A stretch of DNA of 64,000 nucleotides from Enterosoma sp964427595 (lineage in GTDB: Bacteria > Bacillota_I > Bacilli_A > RFN20 > CAG-288): NCBI GenBank assembly GCA_964427595.1, contig CAYRUQ010000004.1, positions 10,209 through 74,208 of the forward strand, read 5' to 3'. The translations under genes were made by a program, and so were the position numbers. Shown one piece after another: positions 1 to 9,373 of this stretch (position 1 is its first letter; every line of letters begins with the position of its first letter). The notes under the pieces were generated by a model. It ran no database searches and had not been told where the DNA came from. It saw only the letters and a list, made by a program, of their open reading frames with translations.

Positions 1-94
1 GGTTTCACTCCGACTTTGTAAAAACATTTCTTTGATTTGAGTGTTTTGAACTGTATTTATTTAACTATTCTTTTATAAAAAAGATATTTTTACT

Positions 95-100
95 TATAAT
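95..100 (+). promoter_or_regulatory. -10 box of first gene
   Basis: A perfect TATAAT lies 31 bases before the first start codon in an AT-rich stretch. No good -35 is visible at 16-18 bp spacing. The rest of positions 1-131 contains nothing I can assign. Confidence 0.45.
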
Positions 101-131
101 TTAATGATGATTTTGAAGTGGGAAATGAATA

Positions 132-1427
132 ATGGAAAAAAGACAACCGAAGGTTAAAGATGTCGAATACTTAAACAGACTTAAAGCTAGAAAGAAAAGA
201 GCTCTTTCCAAAGACCTTCTTTTTAATCTCGTTTTGTTGATTCTACCTACTTTTCTTTTAGTCGGTTTGATTCTAGTTGCCCCTGCCACTTATCTGATTT
301 CTTTATTTTTGATTTATTTCATCTTACCGATGTTTTACACAGTCGATAAAAGACTCAGGTATGCAATCAATGGTATCGGGAATCCGAACTTCACTTATAA
401 GGATGGCTATCGAGACTTTTTCACCTCGACTAAAGGGGGACTTTTCGGAGTCATCTCTACGATTTTCTCAGCTATCGTTCTCCTTCTTCTGTTTTATTTG
501 ATTTTCTCATTCACGCTTGATCCGATTGTGAATTGTTTTTCTGATGCTAGTGAACTTGTTAATGAGGTGAATAATCACCTTAGTGATGGGACAGACACTG
601 GCTTTACACAGGCGGTGGCACTCATTGAAGAGAACATCGCTGCTTTTGGTCCTCCGTTATCAATATTCGTTGGCATAATTGCATTCATCCCGAGCTTTTT
701 TGTCTTATTTATATCTATTGATAGCAATCTCTGCCAACATTATCTTTGTACGATAGTTATCCCAGATATTGATAAAAACATCTCTTCTTCTCAAGTAAGA
801 AGCTTATCTAGAACTACCTTCTATCGTCTCATCTCGATTGATAAATACAAACACCAGTTCAAATCTAACTGGCCGTATTACCTAGCCTATACTTGTGCGT
901 ATGGACTGATCTTATATCTTTACACTTTCATCACTACCGACAATGTTTATGCTATGCTTCTTGTCATCATGGCAGCTCCGGCCACTTCGATGTTCATCGG
1001 CTACTTCCTCAACTACTTCTGTCTCTTAAATGACTATGCATTCTTAGAGGAGAACCAGGTCAATCTCCTTTCAAGAATGCCTGCCAATATGAGAAATTAC
1101 GTCTATCAAGCCTACAATAACCCTAGTTATGTTCATGGTGATGAATCAGCGGCTCGTGGCTGTTTCGTTCCTGAAAATGATAATACCTTCTCTGCACATC
1201 AATCCTTCAATCAAAATCCGTTTGGCTTTGGTGGTATGGGTGGCTTTGGCGGTTTTCAAAACCAACAGAACCCTTACACCTCTTATGATTCAAAGCTAAA
1301 AAGTGAAGAAGATGCTGATATAAAGACTGATTACAACACAAACGCCTCCGAGACAAGAGAGGAGCCCACAGGGATAGTCATCGATTTCTCTGAAACTGAT
1401 GATAAGAAAGACGAAAAGGACAATTAA
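132..1427 (+). CDS. Multi-pass membrane protein of unknown function
   Basis: This 431-residue protein is not recognised. A basic N-terminus (residues 1-28, many Lys/Arg) is followed by about five or six hydrophobic segments, near residues 30-75, 104-128, 174-198, 250-272 and 275-300. The C-terminal 100 residues are soluble and low-complexity, with a Gly/Phe/Asn/Gln-rich patch (FGFGGMGGFGGF) and an acidic tail. I kept the ATG at 132; the preceding GTGGG is a weak ribosome-binding site, and the ATG at 125 is out of frame. The gene ends two bases before the activase gene, so the two are probably cotranscribed. Function cannot be inferred; the tail could mediate protein contacts. Confidence 0.75.
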   Translation: MEKRQPKVKDVEYLNRLKARKKRALSKDLLFNLVLLILPTFLLVGLILVAPATYLISLFLIYFILPMFYTVDKRLRYAINGIGNPNFTYKDGYRDFFTSTKGGLFGVISTIFSAIVLLLLFYLIFSFTLDPIVNCFSDASELVNEVNNHLSDGTDTGFTQAVALIEENIAAFGPPLSIFVGIIAFIPSFFVLFISIDSNLCQHYLCTIVIPDIDKNISSSQVRSLSRTTFYRLISIDKYKHQFKSNWPYYLAYTCAYGLILYLYTFITTDNVYAMLLVIMAAPATSMFIGYFLNYFCLLNDYAFLEENQVNLLSRMPANMRNYVYQAYNNPSYVHGDESAARGCFVPENDNTFSAHQSFNQNPFGFGGMGGFGGFQNQQNPYTSYDSKLKSEEDADIKTDYNTNASETREEPTGIVIDFSETDDKKDEKDN

Positions 1428-1429
1428 CT

Positions 1430-4384
1430 ATGATTTCTGCAGGCATTGACATCGGGTCTACTACGATTAAAGCAGTTGTTATAGATGATTCCAATCAAAT
1501 CATTTATAAATCTTACGAAAGACATTATTCTCGAATCGCTGAGAAGTTAGAAGAAGTTATCACTCAATTAGAAACCGGACCTTTGAAGGGTATGAACAAA
1601 GTTCGTCTCTCCTTTTCTGGTTCTGCTGGTATGGGTATCGCCGAAAGCTGTGCTTTCCCTTTCTACCAAGAAGTTTATGCGACTAGAGAAGCGACTAAGA
1701 ATTATTTTCCTGATACTGACTGTATCATCGAACTCGGTGGTGAGGATGCAAAGATTCTCTTTTTGAGCGATGGTGTTGAAGTCAGAATGAATGGTACTTG
1801 CGCCGGTGGTACTGGTGCTTTTATCGATCAGATGGCTTCTTTGCTTAATGTTCCTATCGAAGAGGTTGATAAGTTAGCTTCTAAGCATGAGAGGACTTAT
1901 ACGATCGCTTCTAGATGCGGTGTCTTTGCTAAGAGTGATATTCAGCCTTTACTCAACCAAGGTGCGAGAAAAGAAGATATCGCTGAATCTATCTTCTATG
2001 CGGTCGTCAACCAGACTATCGCCGGTTTAGCACAAGGAAGAGAGATCAAAGGCAATGTCATGTATCTTGGCGGCCCACTCTCTTTTATGAGTGAGTTAAG
2101 AAAAGCTTTTGATGAGACTTTGAAAGTGCAAGGTGTCCTTCCTGATAACTCTCTTTACTTCGTCGCTATCGGTGCTGCATTCTTGGCTAGAAAGGATGAA
2201 GAAGTCGATCTTTCTACGATTCTTGATAAAGTTAAAAACTATTCTAATTCTGATAACTTCGCCTACTTACCTCCTCTTTTCTCAAGTGAAGAAGAATATG
2301 ATCAATTTAAAAAGAGACATGAGAAAGACTATGTTCCTTCCCTTCCTTTAAATGAGTATGAAGGACCTTTATATTTAGGTGTTGATTCTGGTTCTACTAC
2401 ACTGAAACTAGTCGTCATCGATAAAGACGATAACATCCGTTATTCTCGTTATGTCTCCAATCAAGGCGATCCTATCGCTTTGCTAAAAGATATGCTCGAA
2501 GATATCTATGACAACATGAATGAGAAAGCTTATATCGCTGGTGCCACTTCCACCGGATATGGTGAAGATTTAGCCAAGAACGCCTTCTCTCTTGATCATG
2601 GTATCGTCGAGACGATGGCTCATTTTGATGCAGCTAAACACTTCCTTAATGATGTCGAGTTCGTCATCGATATCGGTGGTCAAGACATCAAATGCTTCCG
2701 TATCAGAAACGGAGTCATCGATGATCTCTTCTTAAATGAAGCTTGTTCTTCTGGCTGTGGTTCTTTCTTACAGACCTTCGCTTCTTCTTTAGGTTATTCA
2801 ATCGAAGACTTCAGCAAGTTAGCTCTCTTTGCTAAGAGACCGGTCAACTTAGGTTCAAGATGCACAGTCTTCATGAACTCCTCAGTCAAACAAGCACAGA
2901 AAGACGGAGCTAGCATCAATGATATCTCAGCTGGTTTAGCTGTCTCTGTTGTTAAAAACGCCCTTTATAAAGTCATCCGTTGTGGATCTAAGGATGAACT
3001 TGGTAAGAGAGTCGTCGTTCAAGGTGGAACTTTCTTAAACGATGCTGTTTTAAGAGCGTTTGAACAAGAGCTTGAAATCGATGTCATCAGAAGTAACATC
3101 GCTGGTTTGATGGGCGCTTATGGAGCGGCTTTAGATGCTAAGAATCTCAAGCTTGAGAAATCAAGTATCATCTCTCGTGAAGAATTGAAGACATTCAATC
3201 GTAAAGTCGTCTCCTCTATCTGTCAGCTTTGTAATAATAAATGTCATCTCACCATCTCTATCTTTGATGGAAATCGTGTTTTCATCGGTGGAAATAGATG
3301 TGAGAAGCCGGTCACTAAGAGATCCGCTGATCTCTCTTTAGACCTCTACGAATTCAAATATCGTCTTATTAGAAGTTATAACTACGAGAATTCAACTCTT
3401 GATTTTAAGAGAGGAACAATCGGTCTTCCGATGGGACTCAATTACTATGAACTCACTCCGTTCTGGGCGTGCTTTTTTAACTCACTCGGCTTCAAAGTCG
3501 TTCTCTCTGATCGTTCTACTAACAAGATGTACCTTCAAGGTCAGATGACGATCCCTTCTGATACTGTCTGTTATCCGGCTAAACTCCTTCACGGACATGT
3601 CGTCAATCTGATTGACAAGGGTGTGAAGACCATCTTCTATCCTTGTATGTCTTATAACATCAAGGAAGAGAAGACTGACAACCACTATAACTGCCCGGTC
3701 GTCGCTTATTACTCAGAAGTCATCAACGCCAATGTCAAAGCTTTAAGAAACGAGCAGATCACTTATCTCAAGCCTTATGTCAATCTCTCTGAGAAAGCTT
3801 ATTTCCCTGAGAAGATATACGAGTATCTCCATGATTATTATCCTGATCTCTCACTTGGCGAAGTCAAGAAAGCCAGTAAAGTTGCTTATGCTGAATATGA
3901 GCGTTATCTCAAACTGATTGAGAGAAAAGGTATGAATATCATCAAGAGAAGCAGAGATGAAAAGAAGACGATCATTGTCTTAGCTGGTCGTCCTTATCAC
4001 ATCGACCCTTTGATCAACCACGATATTCATAAACTGATCATGGAATATAATTGCTCAGTCGTCAGCGAGGATATCGTTGCTAAGCTTGAGAAAAATCCGG
4101 AAGTCAGTCATGTCTTAAATCAGTGGACTTATCATTCACGTCTTTATAAAGCTGCTGAATATATCGAACATTATGATGACATGCAGCTTATTCAACTCGT
4201 CTCCTTCGGATGCGGTGTTGATGCTGTCACCACTGATGAAGTCAGAGATATCTTAGAGAGAAAGAATAAAATTTACACGCAGATTAAAATCGATGAAGTC
4301 ACCAATCTCGGCGCTGTGAAAATCAGAATCAGATCGCTGTTAGAAGCCCTTAAGAGAAGGGAGAGTCAACATGGGCGAAATTAA
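1430..4384 (+). CDS. Acyl-CoA dehydratase activase-type ATPase, large subunit
   Basis: This 984-residue protein has two tandem BadF/BadG/BcrA/BcrD-type ASKHA ATPase domains, each opening with a phosphate-binding motif (GIDIGSTTIKAVVID near residue 5; LGVDSGSTTLKLVVID near 316). Each repeat carries a Cys/Gly loop that in the family binds the bridging [4Fe-4S] cluster (TCAGGTGAF with SRCGVF; CSSGCGSF with SRCTVF). A DUF2229-like region follows from about residue 590 with further cysteines. Family members use ATP to inject an electron into 2-hydroxyacyl-CoA dehydratase or related radical enzymes; most Bacillota homologs of this architecture are uncharacterised. No dehydratase subunits lie nearby. 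It overlaps the next gene by 14 bases, and the pair together match the usual single ~1400-residue protein. Confidence 0.88.
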   Translation: MISAGIDIGSTTIKAVVIDDSNQIIYKSYERHYSRIAEKLEEVITQLETGPLKGMNKVRLSFSGSAGMGIAESCAFPFYQEVYATREATKNYFPDTDCIIELGGEDAKILFLSDGVEVRMNGTCAGGTGAFIDQMASLLNVPIEEVDKLASKHERTYTIASRCGVFAKSDIQPLLNQGARKEDIAESIFYAVVNQTIAGLAQGREIKGNVMYLGGPLSFMSELRKAFDETLKVQGVLPDNSLYFVAIGAAFLARKDEEVDLSTILDKVKNYSNSDNFAYLPPLFSSEEEYDQFKKRHEKDYVPSLPLNEYEGPLYLGVDSGSTTLKLVVIDKDDNIRYSRYVSNQGDPIALLKDMLEDIYDNMNEKAYIAGATSTGYGEDLAKNAFSLDHGIVETMAHFDAAKHFLNDVEFVIDIGGQDIKCFRIRNGVIDDLFLNEACSSGCGSFLQTFASSLGYSIEDFSKLALFAKRPVNLGSRCTVFMNSSVKQAQKDGASINDISAGLAVSVVKNALYKVIRCGSKDELGKRVVVQGGTFLNDAVLRAFEQELEIDVIRSNIAGLMGAYGAALDAKNLKLEKSSIISREELKTFNRKVVSSICQLCNNKCHLTISIFDGNRVFIGGNRCEKPVTKRSADLSLDLYEFKYRLIRSYNYENSTLDFKRGTIGLPMGLNYYELTPFWACFFNSLGFKVVLSDRSTNKMYLQGQMTIPSDTVCYPAKLLHGHVVNLIDKGVKTIFYPCMSYNIKEEKTDNHYNCPVVAYYSEVINANVKALRNEQITYLKPYVNLSEKAYFPEKIYEYLHDYYPDLSLGEVKKASKVAYAEYERYLKLIERKGMNIIKRSRDEKKTIIVLAGRPYHIDPLINHDIHKLIMEYNCSVVSEDIVAKLEKNPEVSHVLNQWTYHSRLYKAAEYIEHYDDMQLIQLVSFGCGVDAVTTDEVRDILERKNKIYTQIKIDEVTNLGAVKIRIRSLLEALKRRESQHGRN

Positions 4385-5669
4385 ATTAAAAAGAGCTAAA
4401 AATGGTCGTGTCCTCTTCACCAAAGAGATGAAGAAGGAATATACGATCCTCTTCCCGATGATGGCTCCTATCCACTTCACCATCATTCAAAGAGTTTTCA
4501 ATTCCTATGGTTATAAAGCTGAGCTATTAAAAGGTACCAGCCCTGAAATCGCTCAAACTGGTTTGAAGTATATTCAAAACGATATGTGCTATCCGGCCAT
4601 CTTAAGTTGTGGTCAACTCATCCACGCTCTTCAAAGCGGGGATTATGATGTCAATAAAGTCGCTTTGATGATCACTCAAACTGGTGGTGGATGCCGTGCT
4701 TCTAACTACATCTATCTATTAAGAAAAGGTCTCAAGAGAGCCGGTCTTGAATCTGTTCCGGTCATCTCTTTAAACATCTCCGGTCTTGAGAAGAATCCTG
4801 GTCTTAAGATCTCATTAACGATGATCAGAAAAGCTTTGGCTGCTTTGATCTACGGAGACATGTTGATGTGTCTTAAAAACCAAGCAGAGCCTTATGAGAT
4901 TCATAAAGGTGAGACAGAGGCTAAGGTCAACAAATGGGTCGATAAACTCTCGGAAGAGATTCTTCATTCTGGCGGTTATAAATTAAAGACTGTCAAAGCT
5001 AATCTTGATAAGATAGCCGCTGATTTTGACAAGATTGAAAGAGATGATGTCAAGCGTGTCAAAGTCGGTGTCGTCGGTGAGATTTATGTCAAGTATGCAG
5101 CTTTAGGTAACAACAACTTGGAGGAGTTTTTAAGAGAACAGGATTGTGAAGTTAATCTTCCTGGTATGTTGAATTTCGTCCTCTTCAAGATTGATAACCG
5201 TCTTGACGATATCAGACTTTATGGTGGACATCGTCTCAAGAAATTCTTCGTTCAACTGCTCTTTAATTACTGTACGAAGATTCAAACTCTCTTCTCAGAA
5301 GCTATCAGAAATAATTCTCACTTTGAAGTCCCTTCCACTTATCAACATGTTAAAGAACTCGTCAAGGGTGTTAACGGATACGGAAACAAGATGGGAGAAG
5401 GTTGGTTGTTGACCGGTGAGATGATTGAGCTTACTGAAGCTGGCTATCCTAATATCGTCTGTGCTCAACCATTCGGTTGTCTTCCTAATCACATCTCCGG
5501 CAAGGGAATGCTCAGAAGAATCAGAGAACTTTATCCTAAAGCTAACATCGTAGCTGTTGATTATGATCCTGGTGCTCCTAAAGTTAACCAAGAAAACAGA
5601 ATCAAGCTGATGTTATCTATCGGCAGAGAGAATCTCGAACAAGAGATTGAAGAAAGTAAAAAAGATTAA
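4371..5669 (+). CDS. Activase C-terminal half (DUF2229/CoA-activase-like)
   Basis: This 432-residue protein corresponds to the C-terminal part of the long activase family (motifs such as MAPIHFTIIQ, NDMCYPAILSCGQL, TQTGGGCRASNY and QPFGCLPNHISGKGM). The conserved cysteines (about residues 64, 72, 104 and 370) resemble the cluster-binding cysteines of 2-hydroxyacyl-CoA dehydratase components. It begins inside the preceding gene with its own ribosome-binding site (GGGAG, 8 bases before ATG 4371), so it is a separately initiated subunit, not an obvious sequencing frameshift. A bidirectional terminator follows. The role is inferred from family membership; the actual substrate is unknown. Confidence 0.85.
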   Translation: MGEIKLKRAKNGRVLFTKEMKKEYTILFPMMAPIHFTIIQRVFNSYGYKAELLKGTSPEIAQTGLKYIQNDMCYPAILSCGQLIHALQSGDYDVNKVALMITQTGGGCRASNYIYLLRKGLKRAGLESVPVISLNISGLEKNPGLKISLTMIRKALAALIYGDMLMCLKNQAEPYEIHKGETEAKVNKWVDKLSEEILHSGGYKLKTVKANLDKIAADFDKIERDDVKRVKVGVVGEIYVKYAALGNNNLEEFLREQDCEVNLPGMLNFVLFKIDNRLDDIRLYGGHRLKKFFVQLLFNYCTKIQTLFSEAIRNNSHFEVPSTYQHVKELVKGVNGYGNKMGEGWLLTGEMIELTEAGYPNIVCAQPFGCLPNHISGKGMLRRIRELYPKANIVAVDYDPGAPKVNQENRIKLMLSIGRENLEQEIEESKKD

Positions 5670-5674
5670 ATAGT

Positions 5675-5723
5675 AAAAAGTCTGTATCGTGACCCTCTGG
5701 TTGTACTGATACAGACTTTTTTT
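5675..5723 (+). terminator. Bidirectional intrinsic terminator
   Basis: The inverted repeat AAAAAGTCTGTATC / GATACAGACTTTTT (14 bp arms, about 20-base loop) ends in a T-run on both strands. It separates the activase pair from the convergent gene at 5762. Confidence 0.88.
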
Positions 5724-5761
5724 AAATCTTAATTTAATTATTACAAATTGGTTCTAAGAGA

Positions 5762-6529
5762 TTATTGTAACTTCAGATTACAATCTACAACATATCCACG
5801 AAGTAGATAAAGAACTCTTACATTATTAGCATTAATATTGTTAGTGAAGAAGTCTTCATCATTTTCTAACTTATCAAGAAGGACTTGTTTCATCATATCA
5901 AAGGTATATGCGTCAGCTTCAATAGGTATGATCAAGCTTTGATCATGGATGAAATAAGGAGAAGAAAGACAGAGGAGATTGTCTTTTATCAAGAAGGAAT
6001 CATTGACGAAGACAGTCAGATATCCATTAAATAATTCACGGACGAAAAGAACGACCTGATGGAAGATCTTCTCTCTATTACTTTTAAAAGTCTTAAGGAT
6101 TTTATTATCGATGATTCCGTCTTTAGATGCGATTTTTAAAATTGCTATTGGAGAGAGTTTTGCCAGTAATACTGAAAGGTCGATAGTGACTTTAGCAAAG
6201 AGAAAATTATCAATGACGATCAAAGCATCATTCTTAGCATTTAAAGCAGCATCTTTTCCTTCAGTGAGGTTATTGACGATAGCGGTGAAAGCTTTGTCAT
6301 AAGCCTTTAAAGCTTTAGTGGCTTCTTCTTTACCTTGTGCTTTAGCGATGATCAAATGTTCGATATATGAATAAAGAAGGAGAGCGATATCTGTTTCTAA
6401 TCCACTTTGGATATGTCCTTTAGTCGTAGAGGTATTAAAGATTGATGTATTCAGTTTCCCATCCGTATAAAAAGTAAGTTTAGTTTCATCAAGATTGGTG
6501 ATTTTTTCAATGAATTCTTGTTTGTTCAT
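5762..6529 (-). CDS. Conserved hypothetical cytoplasmic protein
   Basis: This 255-residue protein is not recognised. It has no signal peptide or clear membrane segment and is mostly predicted-helical, with many Lys, Asp and Leu residues. The upstream ATG at 6550 would place the first codons inside a perfect -10 box (TATAAT at 6539-6544). I therefore chose ATG 6529 (MNKQEF), which lies 9 bases after that box; the mRNA would have a leader of 0-3 nt and no ribosome-binding site. It lies convergent with the activase pair and downstream of the clpB terminator, so it appears to be a monocistronic unit. Confidence 0.7.
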   Translation of the reverse strand: MNKQEFIEKITNLDETKLTFYTDGKLNTSIFNTSTTKGHIQSGLETDIALLLYSYIEHLIIAKAQGKEEATKALKAYDKAFTAIVNNLTEGKDAALNAKNDALIVIDNFLFAKVTIDLSVLLAKLSPIAILKIASKDGIIDNKILKTFKSNREKIFHQVVLFVRELFNGYLTVFVNDSFLIKDNLLCLSSPYFIHDQSLIIPIEADAYTFDMMKQVLLDKLENDEDFFTNNINANNVRVLYLLRGYVVDCNLKLQ

Positions 6530-6538
6530 ACTAGGGCA

Positions 6539-6544
6539 ATTATA
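6539..6544 (-). promoter_or_regulatory. -10 box of leaderless gene at 5762-6529
   Basis: TATAAT on the minus strand sits 9 bases before ATG 6529. No convincing -35 is present. It overlaps the alternative upstream start codon, which argues against that start. Confidence 0.55.
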
Positions 6545-6582
6545 CCACAATTAGACGGGTTTAAGATTTTTGTTGAGAATTG

Positions 6583-6618
6583 AAAAAGCCACCGCAGAAA
6601 GGAGGTAAAGGCGGTGGC
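6583..6618 (-). terminator. clpB terminator
   Basis: On the minus strand, GCCACCGC pairs with GCGGTGGC around a 15-base loop and is followed by TTTTTC, 16 bases after the clpB stop. Confidence 0.88.
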
Positions 6619-6633
6619 AAACCTAAGCTTTTA

Positions 6634-9189
6634 TCAAGCTATTTGAAGTGAAAAACCATCACTAGTGAGACTGATCTCAGATTTTATATTTCCGGAGATG
6701 AGCTCTTCAGCGATTTTAGTTTCCACATTGTTTTGAATATATCTTCTTATCGGACGAGCACCATAAGTGATATCAAAGGAGTTTTGATGGATGAAGTCGA
6801 TAGCTTTTTGATCATAAGTGAAAGTGATCTCTTTGTTCGCTAATCTGTTTTTAAGTTGATTTAGGAATTTCTCGATGATCTTATCAACGACATCATCGGT
6901 GAGAGAATTGAACATAACTGTCTCATCGATTCTATTTAAGAACTCGGGTTTGAAGGTTCTCTTTAATAGCATCTCGACCTTTGCTCTCTCCTCATCAGTA
7001 TTGCCGTTAAGTAAGAATTCAGAACCGAGATTTGAGGTCATGATGATGATCGTATTAGTGAAGTCGATCGTTTTACCTTGACCATCTGTCAGTCTTCCAT
7101 CATCAAGAACTTGAAGAAGGATATTGAAGACATCCGGATGAGCTTTTTCAACTTCATCAAACAAGACGATTGAATAAGGTTTTCTCTTGACGGCTTCAGT
7201 TAACTGACCGCCTTCTTCATAACCGATATAACCAGGAGCAGCACCGACTAAACGGCTGACATTCTCTTTTTCCATGTATTCAGACATATCGATTCTGACA
7301 ATCTGTTTTTCAGAATCAAATAGCTGTTCGGCTAGAGCTTTAGCTACTTCGGTTTTACCTACACCAGTAGGGCCTAAAAACAAGAAAGAACCGATCGGTC
7401 TATTTTGATCAGAGAGACCAGCTCTTGATCTGATGATTGAATTAGAGATTTGAGTCAAAGCTAAATCTTGACCGATGACTCTCTTTTCAAGTTCAGATTT
7501 AAGAGAAAGGATTTTTTGTGACTCACTTTGATTGAGCTTACTGACCGGGATACCCGTCCAAGAAGAGACGACTTCAGCGATAGTCTCATTAGAGACGACA
7601 TCAGAGAGAAGTCTCGCCTCTTTCGTATTATTGATAGCTTCTTTTAATTGTGTTTCTAAAGTCGGGATATCTTGGTGTTGTAATTTAGCGGCTGTTAAAT
7701 AATCAGCATCAGCCATCGCTTTATCGAGGTTGAGTCTAGCAGCATCCAATTGTTTTTTGATAACTTTCTGTTTTTCAGCCTCTGCTTTTTCATTTTTCCA
7801 AGTAGCAGTCAACTCATCTTTCTTTTGTTGTAAATCAGAGATGTCTTTCTCCATATCTTCAAGTCTCTTCTTAGCAGCATCAGTCTCATCTTTTTTAAGT
7901 GAGACTTTTTCAATCTGAAGTTGCATCAGCTTTCTTGAGACTTCATCAAGCTCTTCTGGCATCGTATCAATTTGCATTCTTATCTTTGAACATGCTTCAT
8001 CGACGAGGTCGATCGCCTTATCAGGGAGATAACGATCGGTGATGTATCTCTTAGAGAGAGTGACAGCTGCAATCAAAGCATCATCAGTGATTTCCACGCC
8101 ATGATGTTGTTCATATCTATCTTTGATACCCCTTAAGATAGCGATTGAATCTTCGATAGTCGGTTCATCAATCAAAACTTTCTGCATTCTTCTTGCAAAA
8201 GCAGGATCTTTCTCGATGTATTTTCTATATTCGTTGATAGTAGTAGCACCGATACAATGAAGCTCACCTCTAGCCAACATCGGTTTGAGAATGTTTGCTG
8301 CATCCAAAGAAGAATCACCACCGGCACCAGCTCCTATTAATGTATGAATCTCATCGATGAAAAGGATGATATTGCCGTGACTTTCTGTCACTTCTTTCAT
8401 GACAGCTTTCAATCTTTCCTCAAACTCACCACGATATTTAGCGCCAGCGATTAAAGAACCGACATTAAGCTCGAATATCGTCTTGTTTTTAAGCGACTCA
8501 GGAACATCGCCTTTGAAGATTCGCCAAGCTAATCCTTCAACGACAGCTGTTTTACCAACACCGGGATCACCGATTAAGACAGGATTGTTCTTACTCTTTC
8601 TAGATAAGATCTCCATCACCCTTCTGATTTCGAGATCTCTTCCGATGACAGGATCAACTTTACCTGAAGCAACATCAGAAACCAAATCTCTTCCGTATTT
8701 CTGAAGTGCTTCATATTGAATTTCCGGATTATCAGTAGTTACATGGCTATTTCCTCTGATAGAATCGATAGTCTTTTTAAATTGAGATTTATTGTAATTT
8801 TCCAATTTAGAGAGCTTGACTACCAGAGAGTGTTTGGTATCAAACTGAGCTAAAAGAAGGTGCTCAACTGACATGTATTCATCGGACATCTGTTTCTCAT
8901 ATTTAGATGCTGAATACATCAGATTCTTCAAATCAGCTGAGAAATTAGGAGACGCAGTAGAAGTGGTTTTAACTGAATCTTTGATATAGGAATCAATCTC
9001 TTGAGAGACGACTTTAACATCGATGTTCAGCTTCTTTAAAATGTTTACATAAAGGCTATTATCTTGATCAAATAAAGCTCTTAAAAGAGAAGGTATATCA
9101 GTCGTCGACAGATGATTTTCTTTGGAAATTTGACTAGCCTTATTGAGAGCTTCGATCACTCTAGTCGTATATTTTTGTTCTTCGGCCAT
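6634..9189 (-). CDS. clpB: ClpB disaggregase ATPase
   Basis: ClpB/Hsp104 is the AAA+ ring that works with DnaK to thread proteins out of aggregates in the cytoplasm. This 851-residue protein has the N-terminal substrate domain (1-150), a first AAA+ domain with Walker A GDPGVGKTA and Walker B FIDEIH, the Lys/Glu-rich coiled-coil middle domain (about 400-530) that distinguishes ClpB from ClpA/C, and a second AAA+ domain with GPTGVGKTE. Length is normal for the family (about 860). No ClpP-binding IGF/LGF loop was noticed. The start ATG 9189 has a GGGAGG site 10 bases upstream. The promoter carries a CIRCE element, so repression by HrcA and induction by heat are expected. Confidence 0.97.
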   Translation of the reverse strand: MAEEQKYTTRVIEALNKASQISKENHLSTTDIPSLLRALFDQDNSLYVNILKKLNIDVKVVSQEIDSYIKDSVKTTSTASPNFSADLKNLMYSASKYEKQMSDEYMSVEHLLLAQFDTKHSLVVKLSKLENYNKSQFKKTIDSIRGNSHVTTDNPEIQYEALQKYGRDLVSDVASGKVDPVIGRDLEIRRVMEILSRKSKNNPVLIGDPGVGKTAVVEGLAWRIFKGDVPESLKNKTIFELNVGSLIAGAKYRGEFEERLKAVMKEVTESHGNIILFIDEIHTLIGAGAGGDSSLDAANILKPMLARGELHCIGATTINEYRKYIEKDPAFARRMQKVLIDEPTIEDSIAILRGIKDRYEQHHGVEITDDALIAAVTLSKRYITDRYLPDKAIDLVDEACSKIRMQIDTMPEELDEVSRKLMQLQIEKVSLKKDETDAAKKRLEDMEKDISDLQQKKDELTATWKNEKAEAEKQKVIKKQLDAARLNLDKAMADADYLTAAKLQHQDIPTLETQLKEAINNTKEARLLSDVVSNETIAEVVSSWTGIPVSKLNQSESQKILSLKSELEKRVIGQDLALTQISNSIIRSRAGLSDQNRPIGSFLFLGPTGVGKTEVAKALAEQLFDSEKQIVRIDMSEYMEKENVSRLVGAAPGYIGYEEGGQLTEAVKRKPYSIVLFDEVEKAHPDVFNILLQVLDDGRLTDGQGKTIDFTNTIIIMTSNLGSEFLLNGNTDEERAKVEMLLKRTFKPEFLNRIDETVMFNSLTDDVVDKIIEKFLNQLKNRLANKEITFTYDQKAIDFIHQNSFDITYGARPIRRYIQNNVETKIAEELISGNIKSEISLTSDGFSLQIA

Positions 9190-9212
9190 AGAAATTTCCT
9201 CCCTTCGCTCAA

Positions 9213-9218
9213 TATTAT
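9213..9218 (-). promoter_or_regulatory. clpB -10 box
   Basis: TATAAT on the minus strand, 24 bases before the clpB ATG. A TTGAAA about 16 bases further upstream lies inside the CIRCE element, so HrcA binding would cover the -35. Confidence 0.7.
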
Positions 9219-9228
9219 AGTCAGCAAA

Positions 9229-9255
9229 TTAGCACTTTCAAGTCTAGAGTGCTAA
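9229..9255. promoter_or_regulatory. CIRCE operator (HrcA box)
   Basis: TTAGCACTT - 9 bp - GAGTGCTAA matches the CIRCE consensus TTAGCACTC-N9-GAGTGCTAA with one mismatch in the left arm. It overlaps the clpB -35. HrcA is known to bind this element and repress heat-shock genes; the hrcA gene itself is outside the window. Confidence 0.93.
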
Positions 9256-9360
9256 ATATCTTAATTTGGCCTAGGTTGCTTTTGAAATAAATGAGATAAT
9301 TTGAACCTTGATAAAAAGTCTTTATCCCACTCTTAAATTTTCTATTTTTCTGTTTTGCTC

Positions 9361-9366
9361 TATAAT
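9361..9366 (+). promoter_or_regulatory. -10 box of leaderless hydrolase gene
   Basis: TATAAT ends 7 bases before ATG 9374, so transcription would start at or next to the start codon. The -35 region (TTTTCT/TTTCTA) is weak. Confidence 0.5.
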
Positions 9367-9373
9367 TTTAGTT

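Noticed and set aside
1..289. Minus-strand 62-residue open frame at the window start
   Set aside because: It is antisense to the first gene, lacks a ribosome-binding site and resembles no known protein.
4371..4384. Programmed frameshift joining the two activase parts
   Set aside because: No slippery sequence is evident, and the second gene has its own ATG and ribosome-binding site.
9308..9373. TTG start 22 codons upstream of the alpha/beta hydrolase
   Set aside because: No ribosome-binding site, and a TATAAT at 9361 lies inside this extension; ATG 9374 fits the promoter and gives a normal membrane anchor.
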